Assembly (NCBI GenBank): GCA_934254825.1
Contig: CAKQMB010000011.1
Location: 1 to 64,000, forward strand
Direction of reading: 5' to 3'
Origin: an uncultured Clostridia bacterium
GTDB taxonomy: Bacteria; Bacillota; Clostridia; Christensenellales; Borkfalkiaceae
DNA: 64,000 nucleotides
A model generated the notes under the pieces. It saw only the letters and a program-made list of their open reading frames with translations. It was not told the DNA's origin and searched no databases. Positions 44,750 through 52,969 of the stretch are shown here, piece after piece. The translations under genes were made by a program, and so were the position numbers. Within the stretch, counting starts at the first letter, position 1. Every line of letters begins with the position of its first letter.

Positions 44750-46579
44750 TTAATCGAGAACGGCTTTGATCCTTCTTACACCCGCCGAAGAAGCTTCTTC
44801 CTTGACGATATGGAAATGATGAAGTTCGCCCGTGTGAGCCGCGTGCGGTCCTCCGCAGATTTCCTTGCTGTATTTACCGATCGTGTAAACCTTGACTTTA
44901 TCGCCGTATTTAGCGGTGAAAACGCCGATCGCGCCCTGAGCTTTTGCTTCTTCCACGCTCATTTCTTCGAGCGTTACGGGAACGTCCGCGCGGATAGCCT
45001 CGTTCACCCAGTCTTCAACCGCTTTGATCTCTTCGGGAAGCATTTTTCTGTCGAAATTAAAGTCGAAACGAAGTCTTTCGACGGTGATGTTCGAACCTTT
45101 CTGATTTATTCCGTCGTCGCCCAAAACGCTCTTTAACGCGGCGTTTAAAAGGTGGGTCGCGGTGTGAAGGCGAGCCGTGATTTCGTTCTGCTCTTCGAGT
45201 CCGCCTTTGAACGCGCCCTGCGGCTGCTGTTTGCTCTTTTCCTGATGTTCTTTGAAAGCTTCCTCGAAGCCCTTCGCGTCTACGGTGTAACCGACTTCCG
45301 CCGCAAGCTCTTCGGTGAGTTCGAGCGGGAAGCCGAACGTGTCGTAAAGACGGAACGCCTGCTTGCCGTTTATGCCCTTTTCGGGAACGTATGCGGGATC
45401 TTTCTGCGCCATAAACGCGTTCTTTCTTTCTATTCCCTCAACGCACTTGTTGAATTCTTTAAGACCCGTAGCCAAAGTAGTTTCGAATTTAGCCGACTCT
45501 TTTGCTATTTCGGAAAGAATGTATTCTTCCTTTTCTACAAGCAAAGGATAAGCTTCGTCGTAAATCTGCTCGATATAAATCTTCGAAGCGTCGGTAAGCG
45601 CGGTCGTTTCGAGTCCGAGCTTTCTCGCGTAACGGATAGCTCTTCTCAAAAGTCTTCTTAAAATATATCCCGCGCCGACGTTGGACGGAACTATTCCGTT
45701 CACGTCGCCGATAAGCATAGTCGCCGTTCTGATATGGTCGGCGATAATTCTCATCGCTTTTCTCGCTTCCTCGTCTTCGTCGTATTTTTTGCCCGACGCT
45801 TTTTCGAGATATTCGATAACCGGCATAAACAAGTCGGTTTTATATCCGTCCGTAACGCCGTTCAAAAACGCGAGAAGTCTGTCCAAACCGAAGCCGGTGT
45901 CTACGTTTTTGTTCGCAAGCGGCTCGTAGCCCGTAGCCGTCTTTTTGTACTGCATATAAACGTCGTTACCTATCTCGACGTATCTTCCGCAACCGCAATC
46001 GGGTCCGCAGTTCGGTCCGCACGGTTTGTTATGGCGGGGGTAAAACCACTCGTTATCGGGTCCGCACGGCGTGCCTACCGTCCCTTCGAGTTCCCACCAG
46101 TTGTCTTTTTTAGGAAGATAAAAAATATGTTCGGGCTTTATGCCTACTTTCTTTAAAAGTTCGGCAGTCTCCTCGTCTCTCGGCGCGGCGTCGTTACCCT
46201 CGAAAACCGTGGAACAAATTTCGTTGCCGTCAAGTTTGAAAACCTTGGTGAGTATATCGTAAGACCACTGAGTTTTTTCTTTTTTGAAATAATCTCCGAG
46301 CGACCAGTTGCCCATCATTTCGAAAAACGTGAAGTGAGTGGGATCGCCTACGCTCTCTATATCTACCGTCCTTACGCAACCCTGAACGTTGCAAAGTCTC
46401 GTTTTGCCCGAAGGGTGCTTGGCTCCGAGAAGATACGGCATAAGCGGCTGCATACCCGCTACGTTGAACATAACGCCCGTCGAACCGTCGCCGATAAGGG
46501 AAACCGCCCCGATATTTTCGTGACCTCTTTCCTCGTAAAATTTAAGCCAGGATTTTCTGAGTTCTTTTGAAGTAATCAT
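44750..46579 (-). CDS. alaS: Alanyl-tRNA synthetase, short form without C-Ala domain
   Basis: 609 residues against about 870 usual. The class II catalytic core (FTFFEMMGNWSLGDYF; GFGLDRLLA), the tRNA-recognition helices and the editing domain (HTATHLL and CGGPHAAHTG zinc site) are complete. The protein ends just after the editing domain (SAGVRRIKAVLD), so the C-Ala/DHHA1 oligomerisation domain is missing. A Cys-rich insertion, CGPNCGPDCGCG, replaces the usual loop. Naturally short AlaRS enzymes are known, and the clean stop argues against a frameshift. AAGGA precedes the ATG. Confidence 0.93.
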   Translation of the reverse strand: MITSKELRKSWLKFYEERGHENIGAVSLIGDGSTGVMFNVAGMQPLMPYLLGAKHPSGKTRLCNVQGCVRTVDIESVGDPTHFTFFEMMGNWSLGDYFKKEKTQWSYDILTKVFKLDGNEICSTVFEGNDAAPRDEETAELLKKVGIKPEHIFYLPKKDNWWELEGTVGTPCGPDNEWFYPRHNKPCGPNCGPDCGCGRYVEIGNDVYMQYKKTATGYEPLANKNVDTGFGLDRLLAFLNGVTDGYKTDLFMPVIEYLEKASGKKYDEDEEARKAMRIIADHIRTATMLIGDVNGIVPSNVGAGYILRRLLRRAIRYARKLGLETTALTDASKIYIEQIYDEAYPLLVEKEEYILSEIAKESAKFETTLATGLKEFNKCVEGIERKNAFMAQKDPAYVPEKGINGKQAFRLYDTFGFPLELTEELAAEVGYTVDAKGFEEAFKEHQEKSKQQPQGAFKGGLEEQNEITARLHTATHLLNAALKSVLGDDGINQKGSNITVERLRFDFNFDRKMLPEEIKAVEDWVNEAIRADVPVTLEEMSVEEAKAQGAIGVFTAKYGDKVKVYTIGKYSKEICGGPHAAHTGELHHFHIVKEEASSAGVRRIKAVLD

Positions 46580-46613
46580 ATAATCTGTTCCTTAAAAGTA
46601 ATATTACGGATTT

Positions 46614-46642
46614 ATTATATATTTTTAAGCGGAATTTGTAAA
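46614..46642 (-). promoter_or_regulatory. Promoter of alaS
   Basis: TTTACA, 17 bp, perfect TATAAT on the minus strand. The leader is only about 28 nt, so there is no room for a T-box. Confidence 0.75.
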
Positions 46643-46771
46643 ACGTTTTTAAACTCGTTTTCGTTTTTTTGATTTTTTATTAAAAAAAGAAAGAGAAAAC
46701 TTACGTTTCGGGAAAAGACGAACGAAAAAACGATAACGACGAAATATTGCAAAAAAGTTTGGCTTAAACGG

Positions 46772-46800
46772 TTGACAAGATTATTCTTTTATGCTAAACT
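46772..46800 (+). promoter_or_regulatory. Promoter of tRNA-Cys
   Basis: Perfect TTGACA, 17 bp, TAAACT. Confidence 0.6.
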
Positions 46801-46848
46801 TAAAAAGCTTTGAATGTGAGGTTGCAAAACGAACGCAAACAAACAATC

Positions 46849-46923
46849 GGCGCTATAGCCAAGTGGTAAGGCAAAGGTCTGCAAAACCTTTATGCCCCGG
46901 TTCAAATCCGGGTGGCGCCTCCA
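46849..46923 (+). tRNA. tRNA-Cys (GCA)
   Basis: The acceptor GGCGCTA pairs with TGGCGCC (one G-T). The discriminator is U and the CCA is encoded. The anticodon stem AGGT/ACCT holds loop CTGCAAA with anticodon GCA. The T-arm CCCGG-TTCAAAT-CCGGG is perfect. U73 and GCA are the cysteine identity elements. Confidence 0.97.
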
Positions 46924-46929
46924 AGTTTA

Positions 46930-46967
46930 ACGGTCTGCAAGTTTTTCTTGCAGACCGTACTTTTTTA
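46930..46967 (+). terminator. Terminator of tRNA-Cys
   Basis: CGGTCTGCAAG pairs with CTTGCAGACCG, followed by TACTTTTTTAT. Confidence 0.9.
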
Positions 46968-47048
46968 TCCGCAATACTTTTAACGGATGAAAAAGCTTCA
47001 AAAATATGTTAATATAAAAGCAAATCGAGATTTACGGAGGTTTTGACA

Positions 47049-47147
47049 ATGACTTTACTTGAAAAAATGAAAAACGGCGAACTATATGATTGTTCTTTCG
47101 ATGCAATTTCGGAAGATCTTGAAAAAAAGCTGCGTGAATGCAAATAA
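47049..47147 (+). pseudogene. N-terminal remnant of a sugar O-acetyltransferase (Maa/LacA type)
   Basis: A 32-codon frame with a good ribosome binding site (GGAGG, 9 bp before the ATG). It translates as MTLLEKMKNGELYDCSF, with further DLEKKLREC. This matches the start of maltose/galactoside acetyltransferases (the Mac segment, KEKMLAGELYD...), which then continue for 150 more residues of left-handed beta-helix absent here. It may be a decayed gene whose translation start survives. Alternatively it is a genuine small protein. Confidence 0.6.
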
Positions 47148-47234
47148 GCCGCAATAAAATTACTTATCGCCCGACACTTTTACTTTAAAAATCGCTCCAA
47201 AAGCGAGATTTTGTCGTACACACACAATAAAAAA

Positions 47235-47263
47235 ACACCTGTTTAGCGCAGGTGCTTTTTTTA
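47235..47263. terminator. Bidirectional terminator
   Basis: ACACCTG pairs with CAGGTGC, flanked by an A run on the left and a T run on the right. It serves the remnant on the plus strand and the heme operon on the minus strand. A weaker hairpin lies at 47186-47210. Confidence 0.8.
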
Positions 47264-47316
47264 TGTCGAATAAGAAATCTTGTCAGAACGCGCTTGATCG
47301 CGGCATTTTTATAAGT

Positions 47317-48561
47317 TCAAATACAATCTATCAGTTCGGAAACGATATTGTTTCCGAAAAATACCCCGTCGCGCGTAAGGGTGATTTTGTCGCCGTCCGC
47401 TTTGAGATATCCCGCGTCGGCAAATGCGGCGAGTTTTTCCCCGAAAAGGGAAAGAAGATCTACGCCGAGCCGCCGCGAATACTCGCCGAGACTTACGCTA
47501 CCCTTCTGCATTGCGTATATAAGCGAGTCCAGCACGCGGTATTCGGGGCGAAGAACCCTGCCCCGCGAACATACGCGTATATCGTCCGAAATATCGGGTA
47601 CGTTATGCGAATTGTGATAAAAATAATTTTCGATATTGCCGCCCGCTCCGTGACCGAGCGCGATACAGCTTCCGCCGCCGTGACGGATTTCCATATAATC
47701 GTAACGGTCGCGCCCGTCCTTTACAAGCTTTGTCAGTTCCAGCATTTTGTAACCGCGCGGTTCGAGCTTATCGAAAATCATGTCGAAAAGCTCTTTTTCC
47801 CGCCGCATATTAAGCATTTCGGCTTTTTCTTTTTCGTCGAGCCGACGATACAGCGGCGTTTTTTCGTGAAGTACCAGCGAATAAAGGGATATGCCGGCTA
47901 CGTCGAGCCGCGAAATCGTTTCGAGATCGTTTAAAAGCTGCTTATCGGTTTCCGCGGGATAATTATAGATAAGATCCACGCTCGTATTCCGTATTCCCGC
48001 TTTTATCGCCGCCGCCACGCGCGAGGCGGCAAACTCCCCGCTTCCGCGCCTGCCGAGCAGTTTTCTCGCGTCGTCGTCGAAAGTCTGTATTCCGACGGAC
48101 AATCTGTTCACGCCGCCGCTTATAAGTACTTCGATCATCTCGTCCGAAAGCCCCGTCGCCGAGGTTTCCACGCTGATTTCCGCTCCGTCCGCGATCGAAA
48201 AGCTGTTTTTAAGTTCCGTAAGCACCGCTTTCATCTGCGCGGGAGAAAGCGATGTCGGCGTGCCTCCGCCGAAATTGACGGCGTCGATCGGAGCTTTCAT
48301 ATACGGATAACCTTGCACTTTGCGCATTTCTTCGATAAGGTATTTATGATATTCCCGCCGATCCAGCTCGTCGGGACGGTGGAACGGACAAAACGAGCAT
48401 ACCTTATTGCAAAACGGCACATGAAGATATATCACGCGCCTGCTCTCCGCCTTCCCGTCAAGCACGGCGGGAAGATATTCCTCCCCGCTCGTGTTTACGG
48501 TACAACGATTTTTCAGATCACGCGAAGCGTCGTGATGGCTTTTAAAACGATTTGAAAACAT
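47317..48561 (-). CDS. Radical SAM enzyme, HemW-like; probable anaerobic heme-degradation (ChuW/HutW/HmuW) type
   Basis: 414 residues. The iron-sulfur motif is CNKVCSFC (C-x3-C-x2-C), followed by Pro-Phe-His-Arg, with GGGTPTSL for SAM binding. HemW-like C-terminal parts follow (GISLYSLVLHEKTPLYRRL; SCIALGHGAGGN). ChuW/HutW/HmuW enzymes open the heme ring under anaerobic conditions using SAM and a flavodoxin donor. Here the gene lies in one operon with a heme-type ABC importer and a flavodoxin, which favours that role over the HemW chaperone. Its ATG overlaps the upstream stop by one base (TAATG). Confidence 0.78.
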   Translation of the reverse strand: MFSNRFKSHHDASRDLKNRCTVNTSGEEYLPAVLDGKAESRRVIYLHVPFCNKVCSFCPFHRPDELDRREYHKYLIEEMRKVQGYPYMKAPIDAVNFGGGTPTSLSPAQMKAVLTELKNSFSIADGAEISVETSATGLSDEMIEVLISGGVNRLSVGIQTFDDDARKLLGRRGSGEFAASRVAAAIKAGIRNTSVDLIYNYPAETDKQLLNDLETISRLDVAGISLYSLVLHEKTPLYRRLDEKEKAEMLNMRREKELFDMIFDKLEPRGYKMLELTKLVKDGRDRYDYMEIRHGGGSCIALGHGAGGNIENYFYHNSHNVPDISDDIRVCSRGRVLRPEYRVLDSLIYAMQKGSVSLGEYSRRLGVDLLSLFGEKLAAFADAGYLKADGDKITLTRDGVFFGNNIVSELIDCI

Positions 48562-49742
48562 TATTTACCGCTTTTGAACGAGAACTCGACGTCGGGATAA
48601 AGAATTTCCGCCAATTTCTGATAAGCTTCGGCAAAGCGGCTGTTGGGTTTGTTGTGGAAAAGCGACTTTTCGAGATAATATACTTTTCCGTTCTTTACGG
48701 CGTTAAGCGACTGCCATACGGGATTGCTTCCGTAAACTTCCGCAACCTGCGCTTCCGCCGCGTCTGTACCTGCGTGGCACTGAACTATTATGATATCGGG
48801 ATTTGCCGCAACCAAAGTTTCGAGGTTGATCGTCAGACGATCCGCGCCGTCGGTATTAGGCCAATCGTCAACGATATTCGTCGCTTTCATTGCCGTTATC
48901 ATTCCGCCCACTACGGTAGACGAAGTGTTTGCTTCCAACGTGCTTGCGTTTGCAAACATACTGAATACGCGCGGAGCTTTTCCGTCGGGGATTTCGCAGA
49001 GAACTTCCACAACGTCGTCAAGCGATTTCATCGCTATACTGTCCCAAAGATCGGCATTGCCCGAAATATTGCTGAACACCTTGAACCATTTTAGATAATC
49101 CGAGAAATCGTTGTAACTTACTGCGATAACGGGAATACCTGCCGCCTTTGCGGGGTTTTCAATCGTGGAATATCCGCTCATTGCGGTCGAACAGATAATA
49201 AGATCGGGATTAAGGGCGATTATTTGCTCCGTATTCCATTTTTTGCCCGAAGACGAAGTGGCGACGACCGTCATTCCCTCGTCTTTGGTGATGTCTCTGC
49301 CGATATATTCTTTATAAAGCTCCTGCGACGAACTGCCGCCGATACAACCGATTACCGAACCGCCCGCTTCGTACCAGAGCGTTGTGAAGCTTGCATAAAG
49401 ATTTAAAACTTTTGCGGGATTTTTCGCTATCGTTATCGTCGAACCGTCCGAAGACGTGGCGTCTTTGAACGTTACGGACTCTTCGTTTACGACGACTTCG
49501 TTTGCCGATTTGAGGAATTCCGCTTTGAGAGCGGCTTTATAAGCCTCGTCGGCTTTTTTGTCGTCGTCGGACGACGTTGACGAATTATCGTCCGTCGAAG
49601 TGTCCGAAGCCGATATTTCCGAAGAACCGGAGCCGGACGAATTACCGGACGAATTGCCGGACGACTCGGAATTGCCCGTGCAGGCAGCCAATACTCCCAC
49701 CATAAGGCAGAAGCAGAGAAGCATTGATAATAATTTTTTCAT
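48561..49742 (-). CDS. Iron/heme ABC transporter substrate-binding lipoprotein (FecB/BtuF fold)
   Basis: 393 residues. Lipobox VGVLAAC (Cys near 21), a long Ser/Gly/Asp linker to residue 65, then a two-lobed periplasmic-binding-protein fold: NLYASFTTLWYEAGG, ALNPDLIICST and LVAANPDIIIVQCHAG. It captures heme or a siderophore and delivers it to the FecCD permease. GGAGGT lies five bases before the ATG. The start lies 28 bp after the ATPase stop. Confidence 0.9.
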   Translation of the reverse strand: MKKLLSMLLCFCLMVGVLAACTGNSESSGNSSGNSSGSGSSEISASDTSTDDNSSTSSDDDKKADEAYKAALKAEFLKSANEVVVNEESVTFKDATSSDGSTITIAKNPAKVLNLYASFTTLWYEAGGSVIGCIGGSSSQELYKEYIGRDITKDEGMTVVATSSSGKKWNTEQIIALNPDLIICSTAMSGYSTIENPAKAAGIPVIAVSYNDFSDYLKWFKVFSNISGNADLWDSIAMKSLDDVVEVLCEIPDGKAPRVFSMFANASTLEANTSSTVVGGMITAMKATNIVDDWPNTDGADRLTINLETLVAANPDIIIVQCHAGTDAAEAQVAEVYGSNPVWQSLNAVKNGKVYYLEKSLFHNKPNSRFAEAYQKLAEILYPDVEFSFKSGK

Positions 49743-49770
49743 TTTTGTTACCTCCGTTGCGTATTGATTT

Positions 49771-50562
49771 TCAATTTATATCAAAGGTTGTCCTTTGCGG
49801 AATAAAATAGGGACAATTATGTATCGGGTCGCGGTAAACCGCGGCTTCGATTTCAAAAATGTCGCGAAGATTTTTCTCGGTTACCATTTCGTCGGGCGTA
49901 CCCGTTGCAAAAAGCGCGCCTTTGCGTATCGCCGCAAGGTAATCCGAGTAACGCGCGGCAAGATTTATATCGTGCAGAACCATTATGATAGTTATGCCGA
50001 GTTCGCGGTTAAGCCGCCGAACCAATTCCAGCACCTCTACCTGATAACTGACGTCGAGATAAGTCGTAGGCTCGTCGAGAATGAGAATTTCAGGCTCCTG
50101 AGCGATGGTCATGGCGATCCACGCGCGTTGCCTTTCGCCGCCCGAAAGAGTGGCGAGAATACGATCTTTCAGATGCGTAAGCCCCGTAAGCGAAAGCGCG
50201 CGGTCGATAATGACCCCGTCGTCCGCCGTCATGCCGCGCCCGAAGCGAGAATACGGAAATCTTCCGTAAGAAACCAGCGTGCGAACGTCGATATCGGGAG
50301 GCGATTCATGCACCTGAGAAAGATAAGCGATTTTTTGCGCGAGCTGTTTCGGCGGATATGCGGACAACTTTTTGTCCCGATACACAACTTCGCCCGATCG
50401 CGGCGTCACCGCCTTCGAAACGGTTTTAAGCAGCGTCGATTTTCCGCAACCGTTCTGACCGATAAGCGTTATCACTTTACCCTGCTCGATTTCGAGAGAA
50501 AGTCCGTGAAGAACTTCCTTTTTGCCGTAGCCGACGCAAATATCGCGAAAACCGAAATACAT
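49771..50562 (-). CDS. Iron/heme ABC transporter ATPase (FecE/FepC type)
   Basis: 263 residues. Walker A is GQNGCGKST, the signature LSGGERQRAWIAM, Walker B ILILDEPTTYLD and the switch His is in VLHDINLAARY. ATG 50562 is chosen with AGGGGGTG upstream, 5 bp after the permease stop. The longer frame lies inside the permease gene. Confidence 0.94.
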   Translation of the reverse strand: MYFGFRDICVGYGKKEVLHGLSLEIEQGKVITLIGQNGCGKSTLLKTVSKAVTPRSGEVVYRDKKLSAYPPKQLAQKIAYLSQVHESPPDIDVRTLVSYGRFPYSRFGRGMTADDGVIIDRALSLTGLTHLKDRILATLSGGERQRAWIAMTIAQEPEILILDEPTTYLDVSYQVEVLELVRRLNRELGITIIMVLHDINLAARYSDYLAAIRKGALFATGTPDEMVTEKNLRDIFEIEAAVYRDPIHNCPYFIPQRTTFDIN

Positions 50563-50567
50563 ATCGT

Positions 50568-51620
50568 TCACCCCCTCTTGCCTTCCCTCGTGCGCAGCAG
50601 ATACAAAAAGAACGGCGCGCCGATAAAGGAAAGGATTATGCTGACGGGAACTTCCCCCGGCGGCAGGATCACTCTGCCCACCGTGTCGCATATGCAAACG
50701 AGCGAAAACCCGAGCAACGCCGAAGCGGGAAAGAGATATTTATAATCCGAACCGACTAAAAGTCTCGCTATATGCGGTACGACAAGTCCGACGAAACTTA
50801 TAAGCCCCGCCACGGAAATCGCCGCGCCCGCAAGAAGCGAAGATACGGCTATAAGAAAGAAACGGAAAAGCTCCGTGCGAAGTCCCAGCGAATTCGCCGT
50901 TTCGTCGCCGAGCATGAGTATATTCATTCTTGACGGCAGAAAAGCGCATATGAAAATTCCGACGGCGGCATAAGGAAGGATCATGCGAAAGCTTTCCCAC
51001 CCCGTGCCGTTCAGTCCGCCTACGAGGAAACCCGAGGCGTTCCCGAGAGATTCGGCAAAAAATGTTTTTATGATATCGTTGAACGCGCCGAACAGAGCCG
51101 ACACCGCCATGCCCGACAAAATCATTTTCACGGGCGAAACGCCTTTCTGATATGCCAGCGCATATATGAGCATCGTGGTGATAAACGCGCCGAGTATCGA
51201 CCCTATCGGAAGCAGATACGCATAAGCGGGAAAGGCAACGAGCGTAAGATATCCTATGAAGCTTGCGCCGCCCGTAACGCCGATCGTAGAAGGCGAAGCC
51301 ATGGTATTGCGCATAACTCCTTGGAGTATGCAACCCGAAAGCGACAGACAAACACCAACAAGTCCGCCGACGAGTACTCTGGGAAATCTAAGATTCCACA
51401 CGAGCAGCCGCGCCATGCTTTCGTCGTCGACAAAAAGCGCCTTTATCACGTCGCCGACGGATATTTTCACGCTGCCGATACCCGTGCATACGAGTACGGA
51501 CAGTACGGAAAGCGCGGCAAACACCGCTATGACAATCGGTCTCGAAACCTTTCTTTTTACGGACGTTTCGGCAAACGGCGCGTCTTTTTTCGATATATGA
51601 GACCCGAAAACCGTTTTCAT
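50568..51620 (-). CDS. Iron/heme ABC transporter permease (FecCD family)
   Basis: 350 residues with about ten transmembrane helices. Family segments include RFPRVLVGGLVGVCLSLSG, GVTGGASFIGYL and GLISFVGLVVPHIARLLVGSDY (ATPase-coupling region). It functions as a homodimer with the downstream ATPase and binding lipoprotein. Its ATG overlaps the flavodoxin stop by 4 bp (ATGA). Confidence 0.94.
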   Translation of the reverse strand: MKTVFGSHISKKDAPFAETSVKRKVSRPIVIAVFAALSVLSVLVCTGIGSVKISVGDVIKALFVDDESMARLLVWNLRFPRVLVGGLVGVCLSLSGCILQGVMRNTMASPSTIGVTGGASFIGYLTLVAFPAYAYLLPIGSILGAFITTMLIYALAYQKGVSPVKMILSGMAVSALFGAFNDIIKTFFAESLGNASGFLVGGLNGTGWESFRMILPYAAVGIFICAFLPSRMNILMLGDETANSLGLRTELFRFFLIAVSSLLAGAAISVAGLISFVGLVVPHIARLLVGSDYKYLFPASALLGFSLVCICDTVGRVILPPGEVPVSIILSFIGAPFFLYLLRTREGKRG

Positions 51621-52534
51621 GCTTTTTTCAAAAACTCCGCAACTGCATCGCGAGCGCCTTTAAGCTCCTCAGCGTTCGGATGCCCGAGCGACTCTTTCTG
51701 TTTTTCATAGCGTTCTTGCGAAAGATGTCCTTTCTGCCCCTCGGGAATACGCGTCCTTGCGAACGTTCGGCGAAGATCGATGCTTCCGCGGCAAAGATAA
51801 TGCCCGAGCAAAACGTTATGCTCCGAAGCGAGCGCCACGACGTTTTCGCAAACCTTGGCGGCGTGCGCCGTGTCGACAGAAACCCCGAGCGAACCGATGA
51901 CGATAAGCTTTTTCCCGTGCATTCTGGCGATAAGATCGATCGTGTCGTCGTCCGCCGTGCCGTGATTGCACCAATAGGAAAGCACGAAAGTGTCGAATTT
52001 ATCGATAACTTCGTCCGTTATATATCTAATATTGTACGGTCCGACATGATCAGGCACCGCTTCCGCCGCCGCAACCGCGAGCTTGTAAGCGTTTCCCGTT
52101 ATCGTGGAGAAAATAATCGGTACCGTACCCGCAAGATCGGGACGTATCTCTTTTTTGTGTATCAGCGATTTGCCGAGATTTTCCGCTTCTTCCTCCGTGC
52201 GAGCCGCGGAAAGCATTACGCATTTTGCGGCTTTGCCTACGCGCATAAGGCTTTCGGCAAACTCGTCCGCCTCCTCGAAATTTCCGAATAACGCCGTTTT
52301 CTTGCCTTCGAGCTTTGAAAGACAGCGCGAAAATATCGCGAGAAAATCCGATTTTTCGAAACCGTCTGCCAACCCGAACGCCGCGGCGTCATATCCCGCG
52401 AGAACCGACGGATCGACCGTCGCGTCGAATACGTCCGCCACCGCGCCGCCCTCGTTCGCTCCTGCGATAATTTTATCCGTCAACGCCCAAAGCGCCGATT
52501 TGTCCGGCGCGCAAATAACAGCAAGTCTGCTCAT
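51617..52534 (-). CDS. Tandem flavodoxin-fold protein, probable electron donor for heme degradation
   Basis: 305 residues. Residues 1-115 look like a degenerate flavodoxin fold without an FMN loop. Residues 120-240 carry a flavodoxin domain with an FMN-phosphate loop of the type STITGNAYK. A conserved-looking tail follows (LRRTFARTRIPEGQKGHLSQ). Flavodoxins such as HmuF reduce radical-SAM heme-degrading enzymes, and co-operonic placement suggests that role. ATG 52534 has AGGAG nine bases upstream. It is the first gene of the operon. Confidence 0.75.
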   Translation of the reverse strand: MSRLAVICAPDKSALWALTDKIIAGANEGGAVADVFDATVDPSVLAGYDAAAFGLADGFEKSDFLAIFSRCLSKLEGKKTALFGNFEEADEFAESLMRVGKAAKCVMLSAARTEEEAENLGKSLIHKKEIRPDLAGTVPIIFSTITGNAYKLAVAAAEAVPDHVGPYNIRYITDEVIDKFDTFVLSYWCNHGTADDDTIDLIARMHGKKLIVIGSLGVSVDTAHAAKVCENVVALASEHNVLLGHYLCRGSIDLRRTFARTRIPEGQKGHLSQERYEKQKESLGHPNAEELKGARDAVAEFLKKA

Positions 52535-52563
52535 TTTTCTGCTCCTGTCCTTAATTGATTTTA

Positions 52564-52583
52564 TAGTTAGCAAAAGCTAACTA
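52564..52583. promoter_or_regulatory. Dyad operator, leader-proximal site
   Basis: TAGTTAGCAAAAGCTAACTA is a perfect inverted repeat with 8-bp arms, 30 bp upstream of the flavodoxin start codon. Confidence 0.75.
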
Positions 52584-52673
52584 TGTGTCCGAAAATATTC
52601 CGACCGTAGCCGTTCGAAGTCCCGACAGAACCCGATCGACCGACTTGTCGGATTTTTTCTGATTTAATGTTTT

Positions 52674-52693
52674 TAGTTAGCCTTAGCTAACCA
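52674..52693. promoter_or_regulatory. Dyad operator, promoter-proximal site
   Basis: TAGTTAGCCTTAGCTAACCA shares GTTAGC-N4-GCTAAC with the site at 52564, 110 bp away. It lies a few bases downstream of the predicted transcription start, so a bound protein would block initiation. The half-site resembles DtxR/IdeR-type boxes, suggesting iron control (inference). Confidence 0.7.
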
Positions 52694-52702
52694 ACCGGCG
52701 AC

Positions 52703-52731
52703 AGTATATCATACGACATACGCTTTGTCAA
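52703..52731 (-). promoter_or_regulatory. Promoter of the heme/iron operon
   Basis: Perfect TTGACA, 17 bp, TATACT on the minus strand, giving a leader of about 160 nt with both dyads in it. Confidence 0.82.
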
Positions 52732-52969
52732 GCATTTTTTCGCCTTTTTTCTGCAAATTGTATTTTTGTGTTTTTTGTGAATATCGCCCGAAAAAATAAG
52801 GCAAAACGGTCTCGAAGTTTGCCTTCGGAACCCGTCCTGCCTTACCGCATAATGCCAACCAAAATTAAAACAAAGCAACTCTTTACCCGAAGGCGTTACT
52901 TTTTACACCGTTTTCTGCATTGCCCGAGTCTTGCGCCGTTATCGCTTTGTTCCTTATGCTTCCTCGCGC

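Noticed and set aside
46580..46660. T-box riboswitch before alaS
   Set aside because: The predicted leader is only about 28 nt and contains no T-box sequence or hairpin.
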